Source: a bacterium (GTDB lineage: Bacteria; Patescibacteriota; Minisyncoccia; Phycocordibacterales; UBA918). Taken from it: a stretch of 19,641 nt of DNA. Below are positions 6,318-15,517 of this stretch, piece after piece; the first letter of the stretch is position 1; every line of letters starts with the position of its first letter. The notes below the pieces were generated by a model. That model was not told the DNA's origin. It searched no databases and saw only the letters and a list, made by a program, of their open reading frames with translations. The translations under genes and the position numbers were made by a program. The DNA lies in assembly GCA_027487145.1 (NCBI GenBank), contig JAIYEC010000023.1, positions 1-19,641 of the forward strand. The letters are read 5' to 3'.

Positions 6318-8060
6318 TTAGAGCTGCAAAGACTCAATAGTATACGCTGGCTGCTTTAACTTCATTTCATGTTTTTTCATCGTTTCAAGTGAGGTAAGAA
6401 GTTGTGTTTCATCACCAATCTCCTCGGCTTCTTTAAGGATTCGTCTCTCTTCAGCAATGGCTCGCCTTATAAGGGCAGTCTTAAAAATATTTAGCCTTGA
6501 AACGATTTCCTCTTTTACAGCCAACTCTGGCATCTTGGCAAAATCTTGTTCAAGCGTAAAGGTTACCCCGGCTAGTTCTGACTCTGGAATGACTTCTGTC
6601 TCACCGGCTTCGATAAGAAGTTTTGTTACTTCGTCTTTAACATACACAGCAATCACCGCATCCACCACCTCAGCAGCGGCTTCAAGAAATACTCGGGCAC
6701 TGCGAACAATGTCTGGTTTCTCTACCGCTTCTTTAAGAACCGAGTCAGCCAACTCATGGTGCGACAAAGGACCAGCCTTGGTTTCTTCGCGCAAGCGTTC
6801 AAGCTCAAAGCGGACAGCATCAGTTGTACTATGAATCGCACTGGCTACGACACCAATAAAATGTTCTTGATCAATCCGATCTGGAAGCAGAAGTAGGAAC
6901 GGAAGAATTTCAGTTCGTGCGCGACGCTTCAAGCTCCGCTCGTCACTCTCTTCACGAGTAAGGACATGGAGCAAGAACTCAATGACATGAACTGACTTCC
7001 CTACTATTTGTTTAAATTCATTTGCGTCTTTTTTAATGATGTCCGCCGGGTCTGCCCCAAGCGGCATCTCGGCCACCTTCACGTCAATCCCCCGCTTGAG
7101 CATAAGTTCAGCGGCTTTTTTCATCGCAGCGATTCCAGCCCTATCGGCATCAAGTGCTAGCACGACTCGGTCTGAGAGTCGTTCTAGAAGCTGTACGTGG
7201 TGCAGCGTGAGCGCCGTACCCGACATGGCGACAGTATTGGTGTAGCCTGCTTGATGGGCCATCACCACGTCAAACTGACCCTCTACTATGAGTGAAAAAT
7301 TTAACTGCCGGATACCGTGTTTGGCTTTGTCGTATCCAAATAAAAGTTCGGACTTTTTGTACAGTTCAGTCTCAGGTGAATTAACGTATTTTGGTGCATC
7401 GCTATCCTTACTGAGAATACGACCAGAAAACGCTACCACTTTCCCATTTTGATCAAATAACGGGAACATGATGCGATCACGAAATACGTCAAATGGCTCC
7501 TTGCCTCCTTCGGTGCTTTTGATCAATCCAACCTTAAAAAGTTCTTCTTTAGTATATCCTTTTGTTTCCAATTCATCTTTTACCATTCTCCACCCGTGAG
7601 CTGGTGGACCAGGCGCAAATCCGATTTGCCATTTCTGGAGTGTTGCTTTCGTTACTCCACGATTCTCGAGATACTCGAGCGCCTCTTTATCTTTTTCCAA
7701 CTGCTCAACATAGTATGTCGTCGCATCTTGCATCGCAGCATACCACCGTTCACGTTCGGTCTTTTTCTTTGGATCTTCAGCGACGAGTTCTACCCCAGCC
7801 TTATCAGCCAAAAGCTTGAGAGCTCCTTTGAAATCAACCCCTTCCATTGCTTGAATGAAGGTAAACATATCACCACCTTGAGAGGTTGAGAAACAATAGT
7901 ACATACCACGGTCGGGTGATACGTAGAATGATGGTGTTTTCTCAGCGGTAAAGGGCGATTTTCCCTTGAAGTTCTTCCCTGCCCGATGTAGCTCAACGTA
8001 CGGTGAAATGACATCCAAGATGCTGAGCCTATCTTTAATTTGTTGCACCGAATCACTCAT
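6318..8060 (-). CDS. dnaG: DNA primase DnaG with degenerate zinc-binding domain
   Basis: The primase lays RNA primers at the replication fork together with the replicative helicase. The protein is 580 residues, normal for the family. Its CHC2-type N-terminus (about 1-95) keeps the surrounding sequence (NFKGKSPFTAEKTPSFYVSPDRGMYYCFS), but three of the four canonical Zn ligands are replaced: Cys to S35, His to T38 and the last Cys to T59. Only C56 remains. The catalytic core and TOPRIM domain follow, with VEGQFDVV (E260) and ALDADRAG (D304, D306) as metal-binding motifs. The C-terminal part (about 370-580) is the divergent helicase-binding region. The start at 8060 is supported by family alignment (SVQQIKDRLSILDVISPYVEL) and a TATACT box 8 nt upstream. 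In many bacteria dnaG neighbours rpoD; here both are on the minus strand with a small + strand cassette between. Confidence 0.96.
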   Translation of the reverse strand: MSDSVQQIKDRLSILDVISPYVELHRAGKNFKGKSPFTAEKTPSFYVSPDRGMYYCFSTSQGGDMFTFIQAMEGVDFKGALKLLADKAGVELVAEDPKKKTERERWYAAMQDATTYYVEQLEKDKEALEYLENRGVTKATLQKWQIGFAPGPPAHGWRMVKDELETKGYTKEELFKVGLIKSTEGGKEPFDVFRDRIMFPLFDQNGKVVAFSGRILSKDSDAPKYVNSPETELYKKSELLFGYDKAKHGIRQLNFSLIVEGQFDVVMAHQAGYTNTVAMSGTALTLHHVQLLERLSDRVVLALDADRAGIAAMKKAAELMLKRGIDVKVAEMPLGADPADIIKKDANEFKQIVGKSVHVIEFLLHVLTREESDERSLKRRARTEILPFLLLLPDRIDQEHFIGVVASAIHSTTDAVRFELERLREETKAGPLSHHELADSVLKEAVEKPDIVRSARVFLEAAAEVVDAVIAVYVKDEVTKLLIEAGETEVIPESELAGVTFTLEQDFAKMPELAVKEEIVSRLNIFKTALIRRAIAEERRILKEAEEIGDETQLLTSLETMKKHEMKLKQPAYTIESLQL

Positions 8061-8068
8061 GTAGGTCT

Positions 8069-8074
8069 AGTATA
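8069..8074 (-). promoter_or_regulatory. -10 box of dnaG (leaderless arrangement)
   Basis: TATACT (8074-8069 on the minus strand) lies 8 nt before the dnaG ATG, so the transcript would begin at about the start codon. No clear -35 is seen, and a hairpin occupies the usual -35 to -20 interval. Confidence 0.5.
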
Positions 8075-8081
8075 CCCTGCG

Positions 8082-8105
8082 CCAACTTTTTAGGGAAAAA
8101 GTTGG
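8082..8105. repeat. Inverted repeat upstream of the dnaG -10 box
   Basis: A perfect 10-bp stem (CCAACTTTTT, 8082-8091, with 8096-8105) surrounds the loop AGGG. It occupies the region just upstream of the dnaG -10. It could be a protein-binding operator or a terminator-like hairpin for minus strand read-through. The choice cannot be made from sequence. Confidence 0.5.
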
Positions 8106-8141
8106 GCGGGCGAGCCGAACTCCTCACTCTTTCTCGAAAAC

Positions 8142-8169
8142 TTGATTTTTTACAAAAATAATACATAAT
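8142..8169 (+). promoter_or_regulatory. Promoter of small membrane-protein cassette 4
   Basis: TTGATT (8142-8147), a 16-bp spacer and CATAAT (8164-8169). The spacing is the same as in the other three cassettes, but both hexamers are weaker. Confidence 0.55.
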
Positions 8170-8184
8170 GAAATTGTTAGAGAA

Positions 8185-8280
8185 ATGAGGAAATTAGACG
8201 TAGATACTTTGCATTTAATTTTTCTGTTGACTGGATTAGGAGTTGTCTTAGGGACAGTTATCATTTCATACAGGAGATAA
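8185..8280 (+). CDS. 31-residue single-span membrane microprotein, unknown function
   Basis: ATG at 8185 and TAA at 8278-8280 give 31 residues. The start is MRKLDVDT, residues about 9-28 are hydrophobic (LHLIFLLTGLGVVLGTVIIS), and the end is YRR. Basic residues at both ends of one hydrophobic span make a typical membrane microprotein. It falls below common ORF length cut-offs. Evidence that it is real is positional: it lies exactly between a promoter with the cassette spacing and a cassette-type terminator (8303-8345), as the 61-72 residue genes do. The Shine-Dalgarno sequence is poor (AGAG close to the ATG). A six-codon ORF at 8168-8188 ends in TGA overlapping this ATG (ATGA), so translational coupling is possible. 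Confidence 0.55.
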   Translation: MRKLDVDTLHLIFLLTGLGVVLGTVIISYRR

Positions 8281-8302
8281 CATTTCGCAACTAATTTAAT
8301 AG

Positions 8303-8345
8303 CCCCACAACGAGCCCTATGCGCTTGTGTGGGGTTTCGTTTTAT
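8303..8345 (+). terminator. Cassette terminator, copy 4
   Basis: CCCCACA (8303-8309) pairs with TGTGGGG (8328-8334). It has a bulged A and a second helix CGAG/CTTG, a 9-nt loop and the TTTCGTTTTAT tail. Compared with copy 1, the G-C pair in the stem is changed to A-T on both sides, a compensatory change that keeps the helix. Confidence 0.85.
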
Positions 8346-8364
8346 TAAGAAAGCGAACATTAGC

Positions 8365-8390
8365 TGTCACTATCATATATGATAGTGACA
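8365..8390. repeat. Perfect 26-bp palindrome between cassette 4 and rpoC terminator
   Basis: TGTCACTATCATA is followed directly by its reverse complement, with no spacer. It lies 20 nt beyond cassette terminator 4 and 15 nt from the rpoC terminator. No U-tract follows on either strand, so it is not an ordinary terminator; a dyad binding site is possible. Confidence 0.7.
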
Positions 8391-8404
8391 CACCGTTTAA
8401 AAAC

Positions 8405-8437
8405 ACAAAAGGCCGGCGCTTCGCGCCGGCCTTTTGT
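8405..8437 (-). terminator. Strong rpoBC operon terminator
   Basis: A perfect 15-bp stem (8405-8419 with 8423-8437) has the core GGCCGGCGC and a 3-nt loop, starting 10 nt after the rpoC stop. On the minus strand the right arm ends in TTTTGT, followed by GTTTTT. The A/T symmetry would allow some + strand activity. Confidence 0.93.
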
Positions 8438-8446
8438 AATTCATTA

Positions 8447-11400
8447 CTATTGTTTTGCTTGCATGTCTTCGATCATTTGGTATTTATTGCTTCCCTTGAA
8501 GCCAGAACCGGCTGGGATAAGCTTACCAATGATAACGTTTTCCATGAGACCAGCGAGATTGTCGCTACTTCCCTTCACTGCTGCGTTGATAAGAACGCGA
8601 GTAGTGTTTTGGAATGATGCGGCTGAGAGGAAGCTCTTTCGTGAGAGAGAAGTTTCGGTGATACCGAGAATGAGTCTATCTCCGCGAGCTGGATCTTTTC
8701 CTTCTGCCTTCAAGCGTTCATTTTCTTCTACCATAATCCACTCTTCAACTACTTCTCCAATCGTGAACCGACTATCACCTCGATGATTTACCTTCATACG
8801 AGACATCATCTGCTTAACAATGAGTTCAATGTGCTTTCGAGCAATCGTCACACCCTGAAGTTCATAAATCTTGTTCACTTCTGAAATGATGTAGTCCTGA
8901 GTTACTTCCTGTCCACCGAACTTGAAGAGCTCTGGCAAGTGCGCTGAACCATCAGTAAGGAGCTGCCCAGGAACGACGGTGTCACCCTTTGAGACCGCTA
9001 CTACTCGACGGTAGTGAACTGCGTACTCTTCGTTATCTTTTTTCTTCGGCGCACCCTTTGCGGTCATATCAGGAGCAATAACGATTACCTTTTCACGCCC
9101 TTCAGTGCGGATATCAACCACCACACCATCGTGCTTTGCGACTACAGCTGGAATCTTCGGTTGTCGCTTTTCAAATACTTCTTCTACACGAGGAAGACCT
9201 TGGGTTACGTCTCCACCAACTGACGCAGCTCCTCCGGCGTGCTTCGTGTTCATAGTAAGCTGTGTTCCTGGTTCACCAATCGCTTGAGCGGCAACAGTAC
9301 CCACCGCTTCTCCAATGTCTACGAGACGGTTAGTCGTGAGGTCAATACCGTAACACTGCTGACAGACTCCGCGGAGTGTCTTACAGGTCATTGGTGAGCG
9401 AACCTCTACTGATACGCAGGTAGTTTCTTCTACCGCAATTGCATCGCGACGTGAGAGGAGATGACCCTTCTTGAAGAGAACAGTTCCTTTTGCATCCACT
9501 GCATCCTCAGCGAGAATACGTCCCTTGATTGCCTTTGAGAAGGCAATTTCGATACCTGAGGCTGAGACACGACTAATGGTTGTTCCGCCCTTAGTCTTAC
9601 AATCAGCTTCGGTCACAATAGCGTCCTGCGCTACCACGAAGAGTCGACGAGTAAGGTACCCTGCCTTTGCGGTCTGGAGCGCAGTGTCAGCCAACCCTTT
9701 TCGAGAACCGTGAGTCGTGTTGAAGTACTCAATCGGAGTCAGTCCTTCCTTCATCGAAGAAATAACTGGAGTCTCGAGTGTCTCTCCTCGAGTGTTAACG
9801 ATAAGTCCCTTCATACCGGCCATCTGGGCAATCTGTCCAAGCGATCCTCGAGCACCAGACTTCCACATTTCGTAGGCTGAACCGGTTTCACTGAGGGTTT
9901 CTGGAAGAACTTTTTCAATTGATGTCTTAGCTCGGTGCCAGATTTCTACAATCATGCGACGACGCTCATCTCGCGAGAGAAGTCCCTCATCGTAGTGATC
10001 GATAATCTGTCGCTCTTCAGCGCGAGCTGCTTCAATAATCGCAGCCTTTTGCTTTGGTACAACCACTTCATCAATTCCCCAGGTTGTTCCCGATACCGTT
10101 GCATACTTGAAACCAAATTTCTTAAGTTTGTCGACAATGGCTGGAACTGCCTGTGTCCCCCTATCATCGATGATATCAATGATGATTTGGAAGAGTGTCT
10201 TTTGTACGACCACATCATTAATGAAGAGATGGTCACTTGGGAGTACTGAGTTGAAGAGAAGACGTCCAACAGTCGTTTCAAAAATCTGACCATCAAACTG
10301 CTTGTACTTCTGTGTATCTGTTGCAAGTACTTTTACCATCGCTCGGAAATCAATCACTCCGTAATCATAGGCATTGATAGCGTCGTTTGGTGAAGCAAAG
10401 TACTTTCCTTCTCCCTTTGCACCGTTAACAACCTTTGTCATCCAGTACGCTCCAAGGGCCATATCAAGCAACTTTTCTGACACTACTGGTTCTGAAGAAC
10501 CTGGCTTTAAGATGTTGTTGTTGGCTGAAATGATTTCTTTCGCTTCAAGCTGTGCTTCATCTGAAAGTGGTACGTGTACTGCCATCTGGTCACCGTCGAA
10601 GTCAGCGTTGAACGCGCGACAGACGAGTGGGTGAACCTGGATAGCGTTACCTTCAATAAGTACCGGGCGGAATGCCTGGATACCTTGTCGGTGAAGGGTT
10701 GGCGCACGGTTAAGGAGTACGTGCTTGTGACGAATCACGTTTTCTAGAATCGCCCATACTTCTGGAACACCGTCTTCAATGAGACGACCAGCTCCGCGGA
10801 TGTTGTATGCAAGTTCTTGCTTCAGGAGTTCTGCCACCACAAATGGACGGAAGAGCTCAAGGGCCATGTGCTTTGGAAGACCACACTGGTCGAGTGCTAG
10901 CTCCGGACCAATAACGATCACTGAACGTCCTGAGTAGTCTACACGCTTACCAAGCAGGTTTTGACGGAAGTATCCTTGCTTACTCTTAAGGTAGTCAGAG
11001 AGAGACTTAAGTGGACGTCGCTGTGCCTGACTCATGACTGAGTACGCACCACCGCCGTGGCGGATTGAGTTGTCGATAAGGGCATCAACCGCCTCTTGCA
11101 AGATACGCTTTTCGTTACGCAAGATAACGTCCGGTGCCATGATATCAATCAACTTCTTGAGACGATTGTTACGGTTGATCACACGACGATAGAGGTCGTT
11201 GAGGTCAGACGACGCATGGCGTCCTCCTTCAAGTGCTACCATCGGTCGAATTGCTGGCGGTACTACTGGAAGACGAGTGAGGAATAACCACTCTGGCTTA
11301 ACCCCTGAGTTCACCATTCCGCGAATTAGCGCCAATCGCTTATCAAGCTTAGCTCGCTCCATTGCACCGGCTTTCGTGTACTCTTGTTCAAGCTTATCAG

Positions 11401-12130
11401 CTAACGTTACGAGGTCGGTATTCTTGAAAAGTTCGTAAATAGCTTCTGCACCAATTCGCGCCTCAAAGAGGGTTGAGTATTTGATTGAGAACTTGTGGAA
11501 GGTTGCTTCATCAAGTACAACACCGAGTTTTACACTTTCGATTTCCTTTCGGATCTCGTCCATACGAGCCTTAAGCGCATCACGTGCTTCTTCGTTGGCG
11601 AGCGCTTTTACTTTTGTCTTGTATTCAGTATCGAGTTCAGAAAGAATACGAGCTCGGTCTGCTTCACTCACCTTTGTCACAATGTATCCAGCGAAGTACA
11701 CCACCTTTTCTACTGAAGAGGCTGTGATACCGAGAATCATTGCAATTCGGCTTGGTACGCCTCGGAGGAACCAAATGTGTGCCACTGGAACACAGAGGTC
11801 AATATGACCCATACGTTCGCGACGAACGATAGCGCGAGTGATTTCCACTCCACACTTTTCACAGACGATTCCCTTGTATCTGATACCGCGGTACTTCTTA
11901 CATGAACACTCGTAGTCCTCTACGGGACCAAAGATACGTTCATCGAAGAGTCCGTGCTTTTCTGGACGTTGGGTTCGATAGTTAATTGTTTCTGGTTTGG
12001 TGATTTCACCATGCGACCACTCAAGAATTGTTTCTGGTGACGCGAGTCGGAGATTTACTCCCGAGTAGTTAGTTGGAGCTGGTGCGGCCTTCTTGAAGCC
12101 TTCGCTCTTATTGAATGTTTCTGTAGACAT
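8447..12130 (-). CDS. rpoC: DNA-directed RNA polymerase subunit beta'
   Basis: This is the largest catalytic RNA polymerase subunit, 1227 residues. The N-terminal zinc site is intact: C75, C77, C90 and C93 in [22 protein letters not shown]. The catalytic Mg motif [10 protein letters not shown] has D510, D512 and D514. The second zinc site is intact: C844, C916, C923 and C926. The bridge helix/trigger loop region is conserved ([35 protein letters not shown], about 797-830), as is the C-terminal [25 protein letters not shown] block (940-964). A lysine/glutamate-rich coiled segment lies at about 155-205, in the clamp/coiled-coil zone. The start is 11 nt after the rpoB stop. There is no clear Shine-Dalgarno sequence, so translational coupling to rpoB is likely. 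The operon ends at the terminator just downstream. Confidence 0.98.
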   Translation of the reverse strand: MSTETFNKSEGFKKAAPAPTNYSGVNLRLASPETILEWSHGEITKPETINYRTQRPEKHGLFDERIFGPVEDYECSCKKYRGIRYKGIVCEKCGVEITRAIVRRERMGHIDLCVPVAHIWFLRGVPSRIAMILGITASSVEKVVYFAGYIVTKVSEADRARILSELDTEYKTKVKALANEEARDALKARMDEIRKEIESVKLGVVLDEATFHKFSIKYSTLFEARIGAEAIYELFKNTDLVTLADKLEQEYTKAGAMERAKLDKRLALIRGMVNSGVKPEWLFLTRLPVVPPAIRPMVALEGGRHASSDLNDLYRRVINRNNRLKKLIDIMAPDVILRNEKRILQEAVDALIDNSIRHGGGAYSVMSQAQRRPLKSLSDYLKSKQGYFRQNLLGKRVDYSGRSVIVIGPELALDQCGLPKHMALELFRPFVVAELLKQELAYNIRGAGRLIEDGVPEVWAILENVIRHKHVLLNRAPTLHRQGIQAFRPVLIEGNAIQVHPLVCRAFNADFDGDQMAVHVPLSDEAQLEAKEIISANNNILKPGSSEPVVSEKLLDMALGAYWMTKVVNGAKGEGKYFASPNDAINAYDYGVIDFRAMVKVLATDTQKYKQFDGQIFETTVGRLLFNSVLPSDHLFINDVVVQKTLFQIIIDIIDDRGTQAVPAIVDKLKKFGFKYATVSGTTWGIDEVVVPKQKAAIIEAARAEERQIIDHYDEGLLSRDERRRMIVEIWHRAKTSIEKVLPETLSETGSAYEMWKSGARGSLGQIAQMAGMKGLIVNTRGETLETPVISSMKEGLTPIEYFNTTHGSRKGLADTALQTAKAGYLTRRLFVVAQDAIVTEADCKTKGGTTISRVSASGIEIAFSKAIKGRILAEDAVDAKGTVLFKKGHLLSRRDAIAVEETTCVSVEVRSPMTCKTLRGVCQQCYGIDLTTNRLVDIGEAVGTVAAQAIGEPGTQLTMNTKHAGGAASVGGDVTQGLPRVEEVFEKRQPKIPAVVAKHDGVVVDIRTEGREKVIVIAPDMTAKGAPKKKDNEEYAVHYRRVVAVSKGDTVVPGQLLTDGSAHLPELFKFGGQEVTQDYIISEVNKIYELQGVTIARKHIELIVKQMMSRMKVNHRGDSRFTIGEVVEEWIMVEENERLKAEGKDPARGDRLILGITETSLSRKSFLSAASFQNTTRVLINAAVKGSSDNLAGLMENVIIGKLIPAGSGFKGSNKYQMIEDMQAKQ

Positions 12131-12141
12131 ACGACGGAAGG

Positions 12142-15100
12142 TTAGGCGTTCTCATAATTACTGCGCGCTTGGGTTTCTTTATCGAGTCTGACATCAAGTG
12201 CAAGTCCTTTAAGTTGGTTGAGAAGTACGTTGAACGCAGCTGGTGTGTGTGGGTGAGAAATCTTCTCGCCACGCACAATTGCGTCAAAGGCTGCTGAACG
12301 TCCAACAATATCGTCTGACTTAATCGTGAGCATTTCTCGCAAGGTGTACGCAGCGCCGTACCCAAGGAGTGCCCACACTTCCATTTCTCCAAAGCGCTGA
12401 CCTCCAACCTGAGCCTTACCTCCCAGTGGTTGCTGGGTGATAAGTGAGTATGGACCAATTGATCGCATGTGAATCTTGTCTTCCACCATGTGGTGAAGTT
12501 TCAAGATATACATGAATCCAACGGCTGTCTTCTGAGCAAATGGTTCTCCGGTAAGACCGTCACGAAGCTGGATTTTTCCATCGGCTGGAAGTCCCGCTGC
12601 GACCAATTCAGATTTTACGTCGTCTTCTGATGCTCCCGCAAATGGAGGCACAATTGCTTGGTAGCCGAGTGTGTGTGCAGCCATTCCAAGGTGAAGCTCA
12701 AGAATCTGTCCGAGGTTCATACGTGATGGTACTCCCAGTGGTGTAAGAAGAATGTCAATTGGACGACCATCTTCGGTGTATGGCATATCTTCTTCGGGAA
12801 GAATACGCGAGATAACCCCCTTGTTACCGTGACGACCAGCCAGCTTGTCTCCCACTGATACGTTTCGTACCTGAGCGATTGTAATGTGGATTCGCTTAAT
12901 AACACCACTTTCAAGTTGGTCACCATTTTCTCGAGAGAAAATCTTTACCCCAATGATACGTCCTCGTTTTCCAGCTTCAAGGCGAAGTGAGGTGTCTTTC
13001 ACATCCTTTGCCTTTTCACCGAAGATTGAGCGAAGGAGACGTTCTTCTGGCGTCAGTTGCGTTTCTCCCTTTGGAGTTACCTTACCAACGAGAATGTCGC
13101 CTGGACGAACTTCAGCACCGATGCGGATGACTCCTGTTTCATCGAGGTTACGGAGTTTGATTTCAGATACGTTTGGAATATCTGGAGTAGTTACTTCTGG
13201 ACCAAGCTTTGTATCACGAACTGATACTTCAAGCTCATCAAGGTGAATGGTTGAGAACTTACTGTTCTTGATGAGTCGTTCAGAAATAATAATCGCGTCT
13301 TCGTAGTTAGCACCATTCCATGACATGAACGCCACCATGGCATTTTGCCCTACTGCAATCTGACCATTGTCAGTTGATGACGTATCAGCCAAGAGATCTC
13401 CTCGTTTTACTTTCTGTCCAAGTGAGACAGCTGGACGGTGATAGAAGGCTGAGAAGTCGTTGGTTCGCTGGAATGAAGTAAGCGGGTATTTCTTATCCTT
13501 ACCTTCCTTGTTCTTAACCACAATCTTCTTTGAATCAACTTCAGTTACTTCACCAGCTTCCGCTGCAAAGATAACTCGTCCCGTGTCGCGAGCAGACATT
13601 CCTTCTACGCCGGTTGCTACAATCGGTGCCTCCTGCACGATACACGGCGTTGCCTGCTTCTGCATGTTTGAACCCATGAGCGTACGGTTAGCATCGTCGT
13701 GATTCAAGAATGGAATCATTGATGTCGCAACTGAGAACGGTTGATTAGTTGCGATATCCATGTACTGAACATCATCACGAGATACTACTCGCGGTTCACC
13801 TTTCTTTCGAGCTTCGACAAATTCAGTCTTGATCTTTCCTTTATCATCAATTTCTACTGCTGAGTGCGCGATGGTGAAGTGTTCTTCCTCATGAGCGTTG
13901 AAGTACACAACTTCATCGGTCACCTTTCCTTTCACTACCTTAATGTACGGCGTCTCAATAATACCGAAGCGGTTGACGCGTGAGTACATTGAGAGACGGA
14001 GAATAAGACCGATGTTTGGACCTTCTGGAGTGTGGATAGGACACAATCGGCCATAGTGAGATGGGTGAACGTCACGCACTTCAAAACCTGCTCGTTCTCG
14101 GGTAAGTCCGCCTGGACCAAGTGCTGAGAGGGTTCGAAGGTGCTCAACTTCAGCGAGAATGTTTTGCTGTTGTGAGAACTGTGAGAGTTGGTTTGTGGTG
14201 AAAAATTCTTTAATCGCCGCTTGGAGTGGTCGAGGATTTATGATAGCCATTGGGAGTGATGTTTCGGCTTCAATCGTAGACATACGGTCTTGAATGTTTC
14301 GCTTCATACGAGTCATACCAACACGTACTCGTTGTTGGAGCATTTCACCGAAGTATCGAACTCGTCGGAACCCGAGGTGGTCGATATCATCAGGGAGTGC
14401 AGATGCATCGTGATTGCTTTCGATGATGTACTTCAAGATAAGCTTTACATCGTCCGTGGTAACACCGCGAACGTCGGTAGACTTTTTGTCGGTTCCGAGT
14501 CCAAAACGGTTATTGAAGTGGTGACGACCAATTTCAGAGAGGTCGTACCGTTCTGGTGCGAAGATTGAGTTCACAAAGTCACGCGCGTTGTCGACGGTTG
14601 CAAGATCTCCGTCGCGAAGACGTCGGTAGATTTCGATGTATGAATCATCAGTTGTCTTGGCAGGATCCTTTGCGATAGTTGCCTTCATGTATTCTTCACC
14701 GCGAGGAACATCCTTCACAAGCTTGATCATGTCAGCTTCCTTCTCAACTCCAAGCACACGAAGGAGTGACGAGATTGGGAACTTCTTCTTTCGGTCAATC
14801 TTTACGTAGATAACCCCATCAGCTTCAGATTCGATTTCAACCCACGCTCCACGAGCTGGGATGATTTTTGCTCCAAAGAGTGTCTTCCCTTTTGATTCAG
14901 ATGCTGTAAAGAAGATACCGTATGAACGGGCAAGCTGTGGCACGATAACACGCTCAACACCATTGATGATGAAGGTACCGTTGTCAGTCATGACTGGAAT
15001 ATCCGCCATGAAGATTTCCTGTTCTTTTGAAGAATCAAATGTCTTGTTCTTCAATACAACGGTTGCTCGCAGTGACGCTTCGTAGGTTCTCTTATTTTCT

Positions 15101-15348
15101 TTCGCAAACTCTGGCGAGTACTTTGGTTCTGACAATTCGTACTTTTTAAACTGCAATTCAAACTTCTTGTCTGAATAGTCAGCAATTGGTGAAAACTCTT
15201 TGAAGACTTCCTTGAGCGCTGTCTCAACAAACCACTTAAATGATTCGCGCTGTGGCTCAATAAGGTCTGGTAGTTCGACACGCGGACCAGCGCTTTTTTC
15301 AAAGCGCTTTTGTGGCAAGTGTCCAACTGAAACTCCTTTTGGATCCAT
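12142..15348 (-). CDS. rpoB: DNA-directed RNA polymerase subunit beta
   Basis: This is the second catalytic subunit, 1068 residues, short compared with proteobacterial RpoB and without large lineage insertions. Landmarks are the N-terminal protrusion/lobe (about 20-380), the rifampicin-pocket segment QLSQFSQQQNILAEVEHLRTLSALGPGG (387-414), and TRERAGFEVRDVHPSHYGRLCPIHTPEGPNIGLI (416-449). The late motifs are GDKLAGRHGNKGVISRI and the C-terminal RFGEMEVWALLGYGAAYTLREMLT clamp contact. The start is taken at ATG 15348, although no Shine-Dalgarno sequence is visible. A short ORF ends 3 nt upstream, so initiation may depend on coupling or on an unstructured start. rpoC follows after 11 nt. The ribosomal genes rplJ/rplL that often precede rpoB are not here; trmD is upstream instead. 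Confidence 0.98.
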   Translation of the reverse strand: MDPKGVSVGHLPQKRFEKSAGPRVELPDLIEPQRESFKWFVETALKEVFKEFSPIADYSDKKFELQFKKYELSEPKYSPEFAKENKRTYEASLRATVVLKNKTFDSSKEQEIFMADIPVMTDNGTFIINGVERVIVPQLARSYGIFFTASESKGKTLFGAKIIPARGAWVEIESEADGVIYVKIDRKKKFPISSLLRVLGVEKEADMIKLVKDVPRGEEYMKATIAKDPAKTTDDSYIEIYRRLRDGDLATVDNARDFVNSIFAPERYDLSEIGRHHFNNRFGLGTDKKSTDVRGVTTDDVKLILKYIIESNHDASALPDDIDHLGFRRVRYFGEMLQQRVRVGMTRMKRNIQDRMSTIEAETSLPMAIINPRPLQAAIKEFFTTNQLSQFSQQQNILAEVEHLRTLSALGPGGLTRERAGFEVRDVHPSHYGRLCPIHTPEGPNIGLILRLSMYSRVNRFGIIETPYIKVVKGKVTDEVVYFNAHEEEHFTIAHSAVEIDDKGKIKTEFVEARKKGEPRVVSRDDVQYMDIATNQPFSVATSMIPFLNHDDANRTLMGSNMQKQATPCIVQEAPIVATGVEGMSARDTGRVIFAAEAGEVTEVDSKKIVVKNKEGKDKKYPLTSFQRTNDFSAFYHRPAVSLGQKVKRGDLLADTSSTDNGQIAVGQNAMVAFMSWNGANYEDAIIISERLIKNSKFSTIHLDELEVSVRDTKLGPEVTTPDIPNVSEIKLRNLDETGVIRIGAEVRPGDILVGKVTPKGETQLTPEERLLRSIFGEKAKDVKDTSLRLEAGKRGRIIGVKIFSRENGDQLESGVIKRIHITIAQVRNVSVGDKLAGRHGNKGVISRILPEEDMPYTEDGRPIDILLTPLGVPSRMNLGQILELHLGMAAHTLGYQAIVPPFAGASEDDVKSELVAAGLPADGKIQLRDGLTGEPFAQKTAVGFMYILKLHHMVEDKIHMRSIGPYSLITQQPLGGKAQVGGQRFGEMEVWALLGYGAAYTLREMLTIKSDDIVGRSAAFDAIVRGEKISHPHTPAAFNVLLNQLKGLALDVRLDKETQARSNYENA

Positions 15349-15351
15349 ACA

Positions 15352-15408
15352 CTAAATAATTATGTAAAAGTAAATGACAAAAGACACGCAAAAGCGCTCT
15401 TCTTTCAT
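15352..15408 (-). CDS. Possible 18-codon leader peptide upstream of rpoB
   Basis: ATG at 15408 and TAG at 15354-15352 encode MKEERFCVSFVIYFYIII, ending 3 nt before the rpoB ATG. It lacks a good Shine-Dalgarno sequence, and a short ORF of this size can occur by chance. It is listed because rpoB itself lacks one and the close spacing would permit translational coupling. Confidence 0.2.
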   Translation of the reverse strand: MKEERFCVSFVIYFYIII

Positions 15409-15517
15409 TTAGTTTTTACCCGATAAATAAAATCATCACTCCTGTGATATTACTTACGCGGTTTGTTATCTCCCTCCCAAAACTCACCCGAGATCGCAAT
15501 CTTGCGTTTGTGCCGGG

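Noticed and set aside
8124..8360. 78-codon minus strand ORF across cassette 4
   Set aside because: It runs through the cassette terminator on the other strand and lacks a Shine-Dalgarno sequence. The 31-codon + strand ORF fits the surrounding signals better.
8379..8786. 135-codon + strand ORF crossing the rpoC terminator and rpoC 3' end
   Set aside because: It begins inside palindromes and a terminator and then runs antisense to conserved RpoC C-terminal sequence. No coding character is seen.
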